This document shows positions 1 through 6,703 of a stretch of 7,792 nt of DNA, one piece after another. Both the position numbers and the translations under genes were made by a program. The stretch's first letter is position 1; each line of letters opens with the position of its first letter. Source of the DNA: Sphingomonadaceae bacterium (lineage in GTDB: Bacteria; Pseudomonadota; Alphaproteobacteria; Sphingomonadales; Sphingomonadaceae); the NCBI GenBank assembly GCA_014380205.1, contig JACMKH010000129.1, positions 1-7,792 on the forward strand. The letters are read 5' to 3'. The notes below the pieces were generated by a model. That model ran no database searches, was not told where the DNA came from, and saw nothing but the letters and a program-made list of their open reading frames with translations.

Positions 1-49
1 GGATGCCGATGGTCGAGCCGGGGGGGAGCGGCGTCGCAGCCTCGCTCAT
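1..49 (-). CDS. purK: 5-(carboxyamino)imidazole ribonucleotide synthase, N-terminal fragment (PurK)
   Basis: Only the first 16 codons lie in the window; the gene continues past position 1. The fragment reads [16 protein letters not shown]. The PGSTIGI end matches the start of the ATP-grasp enzyme PurK, where a glycine-rich GGGQLGR loop normally follows. PurK converts AIR, ATP and bicarbonate to N5-CAIR, the substrate of PurE. The start ATG overlaps the purE stop as ATGA (46-49), the usual arrangement of a translationally coupled purEK pair. The identification rests on the short N-terminus plus position directly behind purE, so it is well supported by context rather than by length. Confidence 0.85.
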   Translation of the reverse strand, partial: MSEAATPLPPGSTIGI

Positions 50-531
50 GCCGGATCGTCGGCGACGGCGGCGGTCTGCGCGGCGCGCCACGCGTCGAGT
101 CGTTCGGCGAGCGCGGCGTCCTCGTTGGCGAGAATCGCGGCGGCGAGCAGAGCGGCATTTTTCGCCCCCGCCGCCCCGATCGTGAGCGTCCCCACCGGAA
201 CGCCAGCGGGCATCTGGACGATCGACAAAAGGCTGTCGAGCCCCGCGAGCGTCTTCGATTCGACCGGTACGCCGAGCACCGGGACGCGTGTCATCGAAGC
301 GCACATGCCCGGCAGATGCGCCGCCCCGCCCGCGCCCGCGATGATCGCCTTGAGCCCGCGCCCCGCGGCGGATTTCGCGTAGTCGTAGAGCCGGTCGGGG
401 GTGCGGTGCGCCGAGACGACTTTGCATTCATGGGGCACGCCGAGCTCGGTCAGCAGCGTGTCGGCATGGCGCATCGTCTCCCAGTCGGAGGACGATCCCA
501 TGATGACGCCAACCAGCGGAGTATCGGCCAT
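46..531 (-). CDS. purE: N5-carboxyaminoimidazole ribonucleotide mutase (PurE, class I)
   Basis: PurE moves the carboxyl group of N5-CAIR to give CAIR in cytosolic de novo purine synthesis, acting with PurK. The 161-residue product has the usual class I length and motifs: the phosphate-binding GSSSD loop at residues 12-16, the SAHRTP segment at 40-45 with the catalytic His42, and the [11 protein letters not shown] loop at 67-76. I chose the ATG at 531 because the protein then starts [16 protein letters not shown], as the family does; an upstream in-frame ATG at 594 would add 21 Arg/Ser-rich residues with no homology. No plain Shine-Dalgarno lies outside secondary structure: the only G-run sits in the loop of a perfect hairpin touching the ATG. 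The stop overlaps the purK start (ATGA). The start lies 69 bp behind the stop of the beta-helix gene, so co-transcription is possible. Confidence 0.97.
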   Translation of the reverse strand: MADTPLVGVIMGSSSDWETMRHADTLLTELGVPHECKVVSAHRTPDRLYDYAKSAAGRGLKAIIAGAGGAAHLPGMCASMTRVPVLGVPVESKTLAGLDSLLSIVQMPAGVPVGTLTIGAAGAKNAALLAAAILANEDAALAERLDAWRAAQTAAVADDPA

Positions 532-547
532 GCTTCGCCCCCGAAGC
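532..547 (-). promoter_or_regulatory. Perfect hairpin adjoining the purE start codon
   Basis: On the minus strand the 16 bases immediately before the purE ATG form GCTTCG-GGGG-CGAAGC, a perfect 6-bp stem with a GGGG loop. The only Shine-Dalgarno-like G-run, about 6 bases from the ATG, is in the loop and first stem base. In mRNA this could limit or present the ribosome-binding site. The inverted repeat is seen directly; a regulatory role is inference. Confidence 0.5.
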
Positions 548-600
548 GAGGAGAGGAAGCGGCTTGTTCTAGTGCGCGCGCGGCGCGAGGGCAATTGGGG

Positions 601-1542
601 TCAATGCCGCGACTGGAGATCGATCCCGTTGCCGATCTCATTGTCCGCGAGCCGCACGGCCTGGCCGCTCCAGTCGGCGAGGAAGCTCGTGCGCCACGCT
701 ATGCCGGGCGCGAGCGAGGCGGTGTTGCCCGTGATCGCGAGCCCGACCGAACTGTTCGAGGTGTCGTTCGCCGCGAGCGCGATCAGCCCGGTGCGATTCT
801 CCTTGTCCGCGCCGAACACGAAGGTGTTGCCCGCGATCACGCCCGTCGCGCCGTTGGGGAGGTCGATCAGATAGTTGGTGGCGCGGCCATGGCTGTCGTC
901 GAAGCTCGAATCGGTGATCGCGACGCGCGCCGCGCGGCTCTTGACGTAATGCCCGCCGGTGCCGCGCTCGAAGCGCGAGGCGGTGACGGTGAGCGAGCCG
1001 ATCCGGCCGATGTAAATCGAATGCGCGCAGCCCGAGCTGTCCTCGCACGTGCCGAGTCCCGAGAAGGTGGAATGCTCGATCGTCACGTCGATCGCGGAGT
1101 CGTCGGCGGTAAGGATGCCCTGCTGCGAATCGGCAAACATCGAATCGACCACTGTGAGGTCGCCGGTCTGGAGCCGCAGCCCCGCACCGTTGCCGTCCTC
1201 GACCGCGATGTTGCGGAAGACGAGACCCTCGACGCGCGTCGCGTCGCCGTTGAGCACGAGCGCGGCCTTGCCCTCGCACGCGCGCCCGTCGAAGATCGCG
1301 GTGCCCGGCTCGGCCGCGACGAAGGCGACGCGCCCGCCCTGCTGGCGCCCGCACTGGCGATAGGTGCCCGGGGCGATGACGATCGTCCCGTCGCCCTCCT
1401 CGAGCGAGGCGAGCGCCTCGTCGAGCCGCGCGAAGCTCTCGCCGGTCTCCTGCACGGTGAACGGCGCGCCGGCCTGCTGCGCCTCGAGCGGCGCGGTGAT
1501 CGCGATAGCGACGAGCAGCAGGATGATCGGCGAAAGGCGCAT
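601..1542 (-). CDS. Secreted right-handed parallel beta-helix protein of unknown function
   Basis: This 313-residue product begins with a clear Sec signal peptide (MRLSPIILLLVAIAITAPLEA, likely cleaved after Ala21), so it should be exported to the periplasm or beyond. The first mature part (about 38-62) contains the opening seen in pectin-lyase-like folds: a segment like FARLDEALASLEEGDGTIVI, then APGTYR. From about residue 100 to 305 short beta-rungs repeat, with recurring patterns such as VEGLVFRNI, LTVVDSMF, VTIEHSTF, LTVTASRF, VAITDSSF and GVIAGNTF. These are hallmarks of right-handed beta-helix (NosD/PbH1-type) proteins. Four cysteines (64, 89, 166, 172) could form two disulfides. I see no convincing polysaccharide-lyase catalytic motif, so no substrate is proposed. 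The ATG at 1542 was chosen for the signal peptide and the GGAG 7 bases upstream (1550-1553); the longer reading from 1629 would bury the signal peptide. It lies between bfr and purE on the same strand. Confidence 0.85.
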   Translation of the reverse strand: MRLSPIILLLVAIAITAPLEAQQAGAPFTVQETGESFARLDEALASLEEGDGTIVIAPGTYRQCGRQQGGRVAFVAAEPGTAIFDGRACEGKAALVLNGDATRVEGLVFRNIAVEDGNGAGLRLQTGDLTVVDSMFADSQQGILTADDSAIDVTIEHSTFSGLGTCEDSSGCAHSIYIGRIGSLTVTASRFERGTGGHYVKSRAARVAITDSSFDDSHGRATNYLIDLPNGATGVIAGNTFVFGADKENRTGLIALAANDTSNSSVGLAITGNTASLAPGIAWRTSFLADWSGQAVRLADNEIGNGIDLQSRH

Positions 1543-1581
1543 GGCTAAGCTCCGTCGGTTGGCTTCGCGATGCGCATCAAG

Positions 1582-1635
1582 GGTTAAGCAAATGTTGGCG
1601 AAAACGGTTAACGCGCGCTTTCCGCGCACGGTTAA
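1582..1635 (-). promoter_or_regulatory. Three TTAACC sites at 24-bp spacing upstream of the beta-helix gene
   Basis: The minus strand carries TTAACC three times (plus-strand GGTTAA at 1582-1587, 1606-1611 and 1630-1635), each exactly 24 bp from the next and all in the same orientation. They lie 40-93 bp before the beta-helix start codon, in the promoter region. TTAACC is the core of the CtrA half-site (TTAACCAT) described in alphaproteobacteria, though none of these copies continues with AT. The repeats are seen directly; CtrA binding is inference. A GATGCGCATC palindrome also lies at 1569-1578. Confidence 0.4.
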
Positions 1636-1688
1636 CGCTCTTTATCGTTTCGATCGGGCCGGACCGCCCCGCCCTCAACCGACGGCGG

Positions 1689-2168
1689 TCAATCCTCGGC
1701 CGGTTTCGACTGGAGCTGGATGTAGTTCTGCAGCCCCATCCGCTCGATCAGCTCGAACTGGGTCTCGAGCGTATCGACATGCTCCTCCTCGTTCGAGAGG
1801 ATGTCCTCGAACAGCTCGCGGCTGACATAGTCGCGGACCTTCTCGCAATGGTCGATCGCGTCGCGGAGCAGCGGGATCGCCTCGTGCTCGAGATCGAGAT
1901 CGGCCTTGAGGATCTCCTCCACGGTCTCGCCGATGCGGAGGCGGCCGAGCAGCTGGAAATTGGGCAGGCCCTCGAGGAACAGGATCCGCTCGGACAATTT
2001 GTCCGCGTGCTTCATCTCGTCGATCGATTCGTGGCGCTCGAACTCCGCGAGCCGCGCGACGCCCCAATTGTCGAGCATGCGATAGTGCAGCCAGTACTGG
2101 TTGACCGCGGTCAGCTCGTTCTTGAGCGCCTCGTTGAGAAACTCGATGACCTTGTCGTCGCCCTTCAT
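1689..2168 (-). CDS. bfr: Bacterioferritin
   Basis: Bacterioferritin forms a 24-subunit cytosolic shell that oxidises ferrous iron at a dinuclear centre, stores ferric mineral and binds haem between subunit pairs. The 159-residue product has the usual length and aligns closely by eye with E. coli Bfr, with identical numbering of key residues: ferroxidase ligands Glu18, Glu51, His54, Glu94, Glu127 and His130, and haem ligand Met52 in [11 protein letters not shown] (46-56). The C-terminus keeps the MGLQNYIQ motif. The ATG at 2168 is preceded 5 bases away by a perfect AAGGAGG (2174-2180); an in-frame ATG at 2216 lacks homology. bfr follows bfd by 93 bp on the same strand, the same order as in E. 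coli, where Bfd helps mobilise Bfr iron. Confidence 0.98.
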   Translation of the reverse strand: MKGDDKVIEFLNEALKNELTAVNQYWLHYRMLDNWGVARLAEFERHESIDEMKHADKLSERILFLEGLPNFQLLGRLRIGETVEEILKADLDLEHEAIPLLRDAIDHCEKVRDYVSRELFEDILSNEEEHVDTLETQFELIERMGLQNYIQLQSKPAED

Positions 2169-2230
2169 CGCGGCCTCCTTTGGATGAGGCGCGGCATAGC
2201 ATAGCCGAGCATGCAAGGGAAGCTCAAAAT

Positions 2231-2244
2231 GGCGGATTTCCGCC
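2231..2244 (-). repeat. Small hairpin between bfd and bfr
   Basis: The bases GGCGGA-AA-TCCGCC form a perfect 14-base inverted repeat (realistically a 5-bp stem with a 4-base loop) in the 93-bp bfd-bfr gap. On the minus strand it is followed by CATTTTG. The stem and T-run are too short for a confident intrinsic terminator; it may be a partial terminator or a 3' stability element that lets bfd and bfr differ in expression. Confidence 0.3.
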
Positions 2245-2261
2245 GTTTCTAGATGGTTTTG

Positions 2262-2432
2262 CTAAGCAGTCGCGCGTTCGGCCTGGATGATCTCGCGTGC
2301 GAACGAGACGCATTGTCCGCAGCGCGCACGTCGCCCCATCCGGGCATAGGCGCTGGAGGGCGTGCACGCTCCTTCGCGAACCGCCGCGCGAATGTCCTTC
2401 TCGCGAATCGCGTTGCAGATGCAGACGACCAT
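2262..2432 (-). CDS. bfd: Bacterioferritin-associated ferredoxin (2Fe-2S)
   Basis: Bfd is a small cytosolic [2Fe-2S] protein that donates electrons to bacterioferritin haem so that stored ferric iron can be released. The 56-residue product has the BFD-type cluster motif: Cys4-Ile-Cys6 near the N-terminus and Cys38-Gly-Gln-Cys41 near the C-terminus. Cys23 is an extra cysteine not expected to bind the cluster. The N-terminus MVVCICNAIREKDI is typical of the family. The ATG at 2432 is supported by AGGAGG 6 bases upstream (2439-2444); the ATG at 2480 would add a basic stretch that overlaps the Fur-like site. It is the first gene of the bfd-bfr pair, so iron control of it would probably reach bfr. 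Confidence 0.95.
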   Translation of the reverse strand: MVVCICNAIREKDIRAAVREGACTPSSAYARMGRRARCGQCVSFAREIIQAERATA

Positions 2433-2464
2433 CCGGTTCCTCCTGCACGCGCAAATAACCTTAG

Positions 2465-2479
2465 TGAGAGTAATTCGCA
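2465..2479. promoter_or_regulatory. Candidate Fur box upstream of bfd
   Basis: The 15 bases TGAGAGTAATTCGCA form an imperfect 7-1-7 inverted repeat (arms TGAGAGT and TGCGAAT, 5 of 7 positions agreeing). This matches the spacing of classical Fur boxes and resembles alphaproteobacterial TGAGAATnATTCTCA-like sites. It lies 33 bp upstream of bfd and 46 bp upstream of the divergent lipoprotein gene. A tentative bfd promoter overlaps it: TTGCGA (2475-2480) and TATTTG (2452-2457) on the minus strand, 17 bp apart, with a poor -10 match. The palindrome is visible; Fur binding is inferred from sequence and from the iron genes beside it. Confidence 0.45.
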
Positions 2480-2524
2480 ATAGCCTATTTGGCGCGCCTG
2501 TCGCGAAGGGCTATCAGCAGCGGG

Positions 2525-3229
2525 ATGCGCACGCTTCGCGATTGCGGACGGGGATTGGCTCTCACGGCGCTGCTCGCGACGGGCGGCTGCGCGACCGGCG
2601 ACGCCGAGTCGCGCCCGCCGACCGGAGCGGAAATCGCGCGGCTCGACGCCTGGTATGGCGAGCTGCTCGACACGGGACCGGCCGAGGCAGGATGGGATGC
2701 GCGCGGAACCGATCTGCCGGGTTTGGCGGGCGAGCGGCGGTGGCTGCTGCTGACCGACGCGGCGGGGCGGCGGCAGCTGCTGATGCCGGGGTTCGCCGAC
2801 GAACGCGAAGTGGTTCCGCGATCGTGGCGGCGGCTTCGCCAATGGCGCGAGGACGGCCCGCGCGGCGAAAGAGCGAGCCTACAGGTTCAGCCGCTCGACG
2901 CGCGCCATATCCTTGTCGCGCGCGGCGGCTATCGCCGCCGCGGCTCCGCATTCTGTTCGGACGGCGGAGCGACGCTGTCGCTTTACGAGCGATCGGCGCC
3001 GGCGAGCGAATTTACGCGCTGGGAGGCCGAGACGCTCGCGGGCTACCTGTTCGATCGGACGCGCGGACGGACGCTGTGCGCGCGCTACGACAGCATCGGG
3101 GGCGGGCAATACGCGGTGCGCAACTTCGACGGCGCGGGGCGGCCGCTGGCGACGCTCGACCAGGCTCGCGAGATCGCGACGATCGTGCCGGCGGCGGCAG
3201 TCGAGGCGCTGTTGTTTCCGGACTTATGA
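2525..3229 (+). CDS. Putative lipoprotein of unknown function
   Basis: I do not recognise this 234-residue protein. Its N-terminus (MRTLRDCGRG, then a short hydrophobic stretch LALTALLATGGC) looks like a lipoprotein signal with lipidation at Cys22. The -3 position is Thr rather than the usual Leu/Val, so the lipobox is imperfect. The mature part is rich in Arg and Gly with two cysteines (144 and 185) that could form a disulfide, and no membrane segments. The ATG at 2525 puts the signal at the very start; a TTG at 2489 is in frame and would extend it by 12 residues. The Shine-Dalgarno is weak (GAAGGG, 14 bases upstream). It is divergent from bfd, sharing the region with the Fur-like box, and its stop overlaps the 3' end of the DUF418 gene by 6 bp. 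The reading frame is open over 700 bp with an export signal, so I take it as real. Confidence 0.7.
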   Translation: MRTLRDCGRGLALTALLATGGCATGDAESRPPTGAEIARLDAWYGELLDTGPAEAGWDARGTDLPGLAGERRWLLLTDAAGRRQLLMPGFADEREVVPRSWRRLRQWREDGPRGERASLQVQPLDARHILVARGGYRRRGSAFCSDGGATLSLYERSAPASEFTRWEAETLAGYLFDRTRGRTLCARYDSIGGGQYAVRNFDGAGRPLATLDQAREIATIVPAAAVEALLFPDL

Positions 3230-4474
3230 TCGGGCTCGCCGCATAGGCTGGAACTTTCGCCGCGCGAGGCTTCGCCAGAGCCATTCGAGGGGGCCGTAGG
3301 CGAAATTGTCGAGCCAGGGCTTCGACCAGAGCAGGATCAGCGCCCAGACGGCGGGGACGACGAGATAGAGCGTGGCGCGGTCGAGGCCGCCGTAGAGGCC
3401 GAGGCCGTAGCCGTAGAAGATCGTCGTGCAGATCAGGCTGGTGGCGACGTAATTGGTGAAGGCCATGCGGCCCACCGCGGCGACGCGGGCGAGGAGCGCG
3501 CCGCCCGCGGCCGCCTTTATCCAGACCAGCAGCAGCGCGGCGTGGGCAAGCGTCATCGGCGCGTTGAACAGCGTCTTGAGCGCGAAATCGCCGGCGGTGA
3601 CCGAGACGACATCGAAGCCGCGCGCGAGCATCCACAGCGCGAGCAGCGCGAGTGGCGGGATCGAGAGCGCGTAACCAATCGCGGCGATGCGCGCATAGCG
3701 GCGGCGGTCCCATTCGCCGGTGAGGAAGCCGCTCTTGAGCCCCGCCATGCCGAGCAGCATCAGCCCGAGCGTGTCGAAGGGCCAGGTGAAATTGTTGCGG
3801 ATCGGCCGCCAGAAGTCTGGGCCGAGCCGGTCGGCGAGGATCTCGGCGTAGGAGCCGCGATAATGCGCTATATCGGCGGCGAGCGCATCGCGCGAGGGGG
3901 CGGCGAAGGCGGTGTCGAGCGCATGCCATTGCGCGGCGATGTCGGAGGATGCCCCGGGAGCGGTGGCGAGCTCGCGGAGGCGCGCGATCTCGATGAGGCC
4001 GGCGCCGAGATACGCGGCCTGCGCGACGATCAGGCAGAGGCCCGCGACGACGAGATTGCGGACGGGAAGATCGCGGAACAGGAAGGCGATCATGCCGATC
4101 GCGGCGTAGAGGATGAGGATGTCGCCATACCAGATCGCCAAGGCGTGGACCGCGCCGAGCAGCAGCAGCCAGCTCATCCGCGAATAATGGACGAGCGCGG
4201 GGTTCTCGCCCTTGGCCTCGGCGCGCGTCGCGACGAGCAGCATCGAGGCGCCGAACAGCGCGGTGAACAGCCCGCGGAACTTGCCGTCGGCGAAGACGAA
4301 ATTGGTCGCCCAGACCGCGATGTCGAGGGGGGTGTCGCCGCGGTAAGCAAGGGGGTTAATATAGGCTTGGGAGGGCATCGCGAAGGCGACGATGTTCATG
4401 AGGAGGATGCCGAGCACGGCGACGCCGCGAATCGCATCGAGCGTGAGGATGCGGGAATCGGTTGGGCTGGGCAT
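3224..4474 (-). CDS. DUF418 (YeiB-like) multi-pass membrane protein
   Basis: The 416-residue product is an integral inner-membrane protein of the DUF418 family, whose function is not established. Family features seen: the opening RILTLDAIRGVAVLGILLMNI (8-28, first membrane segment), KFRGLFTALFGAS (65-77), a loop rich in charged residues at about 163-230, and the C-terminal block with GRMAFTNY (335-342), then LLWSKPW and FAYGPLEWLWRSL (391-403). About 9-10 hydrophobic segments are visible. The ATG at 4474 shares one base with the purL stop (TGATG, 4472-4476) and has no evident Shine-Dalgarno of its own, so it is probably translated by coupling to purL. A start at 4615 inside purL is rejected because the extra 47 residues are shadow sequence. 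The stop overlaps the convergent lipoprotein gene. Confidence 0.9.
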   Translation of the reverse strand: MPSPTDSRILTLDAIRGVAVLGILLMNIVAFAMPSQAYINPLAYRGDTPLDIAVWATNFVFADGKFRGLFTALFGASMLLVATRAEAKGENPALVHYSRMSWLLLLGAVHALAIWYGDILILYAAIGMIAFLFRDLPVRNLVVAGLCLIVAQAAYLGAGLIEIARLRELATAPGASSDIAAQWHALDTAFAAPSRDALAADIAHYRGSYAEILADRLGPDFWRPIRNNFTWPFDTLGLMLLGMAGLKSGFLTGEWDRRRYARIAAIGYALSIPPLALLALWMLARGFDVVSVTAGDFALKTLFNAPMTLAHAALLLVWIKAAAGGALLARVAAVGRMAFTNYVATSLICTTIFYGYGLGLYGGLDRATLYLVVPAVWALILLWSKPWLDNFAYGPLEWLWRSLARRKFQPMRRARS

Positions 4475-6660
4475 CAGCCCATCAGTCTGGCGAAGAAGCT
4501 CTCGTGGGCGGCGCGGAGGTCGGCTAGGGGGATCGAGCATCCCCCCAAAGACAGTGTTCCGCCTCCAGTTTTTCCTATGTACCGTATGTGACCCCCAAAA
4601 TGAGCTCCATACCAATTGTCAAACCAGTTAGGTTCCTTCACTGTAATAAGGTATCTTCCCTGATCCTCACCAAACCACCACGCCTCAGGCACAATTTCGT
4701 GTGCAGCGTTGACGGACGCGCCAATGCCGCTGGCGAGCGACATCTCAGCCACCGCAACAGCGAGACCGCCGTCAGACAAGTCGTGAACTGCTGTGGCATG
4801 TCCATAGGACAACAAATTCAGCACAGAGTTTCCGGCGGCTTTCTCGCTTTCCAAATCCACCGGAGGTGGTGGGCCCTCCTCAAGATCATGAAGCTCCCTC
4901 AACCAAAGTGACTGGCCGAGATGCCCCTTCGTCTCGCCCAATAAGGCAATATGCTCCCCCTCACCCTTGAACCCGATCGTCGCGCTCTTCTCCCAATCCT
5001 CGAGCAGCCCGATCGCGCCGATCGCGGGCGTCGGCAATATCGCCTTGCTCGCGCCGCTCTCGTCGCGCGTTTCGTTGTAGAGGCTGACGTTGCCGCTCAC
5101 GATCGGCATGCCGAGCGCCGCGCAGGCCTCGGCCATGCCTTCGATGCAGCCGACGAGCTGGCCCATGATCTCCGGGCGCTCGGGGTTGCCGAAGTTGAGG
5201 CAGTCGGTCGCGGCGAGCGGGGTCGCGCCGACCGCGCAGAGGTTGCGATAGGCCTCGGCGATCGCCTGCTTGCCGCCCTCATAGGGGTCCGCGTAGCAAT
5301 AGCGCGGGGTGCAATCGGTGGTGATCGCAAGGCCCTTGCGCGTCCCGTGGACGCGGACCACCGCGGCGTCGCCGCCCGGGCGCTGGATCGTGTCGGCGCC
5401 GACCATGTGGTCGTACTGCTCCCAAATCCATCGCCGGCTCGCGAGATCGGGCGAGGCCATGAGCTTGAGCAAATCGGCGGCGATGTCGGTCGATTCGGGG
5501 ATGTCGGTGAGCGGCGCGGGCTTGGGCGTCGCGAAATGGGGCCGATCGTAGTTCGGCGCATCGTCGGCGAGCGGGGCGAGCGGGATATCGGCGACGGTCT
5601 CCTTCCATTTGAGCACCATATGCCCCGAATCGGTGACTTGGCCGATCACCGCGAAATCGAGCTCCCATTTGCGGAAGATCGCCTCGGCCTCGGCCTCGCG
5701 GCCGGGTTTGAGCACCATCAGCATGCGCTCCTGGCTCTCGCTCAGCATCATCTCATAGGGCGTCATCCCCTCCTCGCGGCAGGGGACCGCGTCCATGTCC
5801 AACTCGATGCCGACGCCGCCCTTCGACGCCATCTCGACCGATGAGGAGGTGAGCCCCGCCGCGCCCATGTCCTGGATCGCGACGATTGCGTCCGAGGCCA
5901 TCAGCTCGAGGCACGCCTCGATCAGCAGCTTCTCGGTGAAGGGATCCCCGACCTGGACAGTGGGGCGTTTCTCCTCTGAATCCTCGCCGAATTCGGCGCT
6001 CGCCATTGTCGCGCCATGGATGCCGTCGCGGCCGGTCTTCGAGCCGACATAGACGATTGGATTGCCGACACCCGAGGCCGCCGAATAGAATATCTTGTCC
6101 GCTTGGGCGACGCCGACGGTCATCGCGTTGACGAGGATGTTGCCGTCGTACGCCTCATGGAAATTGACCTCGCCGCCGACGGTGGGGACACCAACGCAAT
6201 TGCCGTAGCCGCCGATGCCGCGGACGACGCCGCGTATCAGGTGGCGCATCTTGGGATGGTCGGGGCGGCCGAAGCGCAGCGCGTTCATGTTCGCGATCGG
6301 CCGCGCGCCCATCGTGAACACATCGCGGAGGATGCCGCCAACGCCGGTCGCCGCGCCCTGATAGGGCTCGATGTAGCTCGGGTGGTTGTGGCTCTCCATC
6401 TTGAAGATCGCGGCCAAGCCGTCGCCGATGTCGACCACGCCGGCATTCTCGCCGGGGCCGCAGATCACCCGAGGGCCGGTGGTAGGCAGCTTCCTAAGGT
6501 GCCGCCGCGAAGATTTGTACGAGCAATGCTCGGACCACATCACCGAGAAGATACCGAGCTCGAGGAGATTGGGCTCGCGCCCCATCGCGTGGAGCACGCG
6601 CTCATATTCCTCGGGCGTGAGTCCATGCTGGGCGACGATTTCGGGGGTGATCTCGGGCAT
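4474..6660 (-). CDS. purL: Phosphoribosylformylglycinamidine synthase subunit PurL
   Basis: PurL is the ATP-dependent synthetase subunit that converts FGAR to FGAM in de novo purine synthesis, receiving ammonia from glutaminase PurQ with PurS as bridge. The 728 residues match the small (PurLQS-type) form; purQ and purS are not in the window. Motifs in order: WSEHCSYKS (42-50), KMESHNHPS (87-95, substrate/ATP region), [12 protein letters not shown] (102-113), [10 protein letters not shown] (162-171), [12 protein letters not shown] (263-274), then in the second half [17 protein letters not shown] (478-494), [10 protein letters not shown] (522-531) and [15 protein letters not shown] (626-640). 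The ATG at 6660 fits the family start [20 protein letters not shown] and has AAGGG about 7 bases upstream. Its 3' end overlaps the DUF418 start by one base. Codon use is GC-rich except for residues of about 567-706, which use many A/T-ending codons. All motifs are intact. Confidence 0.98.
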   Translation of the reverse strand: MPEITPEIVAQHGLTPEEYERVLHAMGREPNLLELGIFSVMWSEHCSYKSSRRHLRKLPTTGPRVICGPGENAGVVDIGDGLAAIFKMESHNHPSYIEPYQGAATGVGGILRDVFTMGARPIANMNALRFGRPDHPKMRHLIRGVVRGIGGYGNCVGVPTVGGEVNFHEAYDGNILVNAMTVGVAQADKIFYSAASGVGNPIVYVGSKTGRDGIHGATMASAEFGEDSEEKRPTVQVGDPFTEKLLIEACLELMASDAIVAIQDMGAAGLTSSSVEMASKGGVGIELDMDAVPCREEGMTPYEMMLSESQERMLMVLKPGREAEAEAIFRKWELDFAVIGQVTDSGHMVLKWKETVADIPLAPLADDAPNYDRPHFATPKPAPLTDIPESTDIAADLLKLMASPDLASRRWIWEQYDHMVGADTIQRPGGDAAVVRVHGTRKGLAITTDCTPRYCYADPYEGGKQAIAEAYRNLCAVGATPLAATDCLNFGNPERPEIMGQLVGCIEGMAEACAALGMPIVSGNVSLYNETRDESGASKAILPTPAIGAIGLLEDWEKSATIGFKGEGEHIALLGETKGHLGQSLWLRELHDLEEGPPPPVDLESEKAAGNSVLNLLSYGHATAVHDLSDGGLAVAVAEMSLASGIGASVNAAHEIVPEAWWFGEDQGRYLITVKEPNWFDNWYGAHFGGHIRYIGKTGGGTLSLGGCSIPLADLRAAHESFFARLMG
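4535..4965. other. Low-GC patch with atypical codon use inside purL
   Basis: By hand count, positions 4561-4980 are about 54% GC, with sub-blocks down to 43-47% (4561-4680), whereas a purL sample just downstream (5101-5160) is about 70%. The patch encodes residues of about 567-706 and uses codons rare in the rest of the window, such as ATA, AGA, TTA, repeated TTG, GGA and ACT. Both edges fall within the gene, the frame is intact and the DLSDGG motif is kept. This looks like replacement by homologous recombination from a lower-GC relative; the boundaries are approximate. Confidence 0.6.
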
Positions 6661-6672
6661 GGCGAGCCCTTA

Positions 6673-6703
6673 GCGGCGGGGGTGTGCTTCGTCACCCCGC
6701 CGC
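6673..6703. promoter_or_regulatory. Strong inverted repeat in the purL leader
   Basis: GCGGCGGGG (6673-6681) and CCCCGCCGC (6695-6703) are perfect 9-bp inverted arms separated by 13 bases; pairing with one bulged G gives an even longer stem (to GGGGTG/CACCCC). In purL orientation it ends 12 bases before the ATG at 6660, next to the AAGGG ribosome-binding site. No T-run follows, so it is not an intrinsic terminator. It may be a 5' leader hairpin of purL or an operator in the divergent promoter region; which one is unknown. Confidence 0.5.

Noticed and set aside
316..1548. 410-codon plus-strand open frame across purE and the beta-helix gene
   Set aside because: It is antisense to two well-supported genes, is very rich in Arg/Ala/Asp/Glu as expected of GC-rich shadow frames, and shows no domain.
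1640..1688. Intrinsic terminator after bfr
   Set aside because: The G/C-rich stretch after the bfr stop offers only short imperfect pairing on the minus strand and no T-run.
2489..2524. TTG start at 2489 for the lipoprotein gene
   Set aside because: It would place 12 extra, partly basic residues before the signal sequence and lacks a good Shine-Dalgarno; the ATG at 2525 gives a normal lipoprotein N-terminus.
3542..4591. 349-codon plus-strand open frame opposite DUF418
   Set aside because: It mirrors the membrane protein on the other strand, is charged and low in complexity, and has no family resemblance; a codon-bias shadow.
4535..4965. Insertion of a mobile element or intein in purL
   Set aside because: PurL keeps its normal length and motifs through the low-GC stretch, and no terminal repeats, duplication or intein motifs are seen, so homologous replacement fits better.
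4951..5844. 297-codon plus-strand open frame opposite purL
   Set aside because: It is antisense to conserved PurL motifs and consists of shadow Asp/Arg/Ala-rich sequence. Its left edge coincides with the end of the low-GC patch, as expected when GC bias keeps it open.
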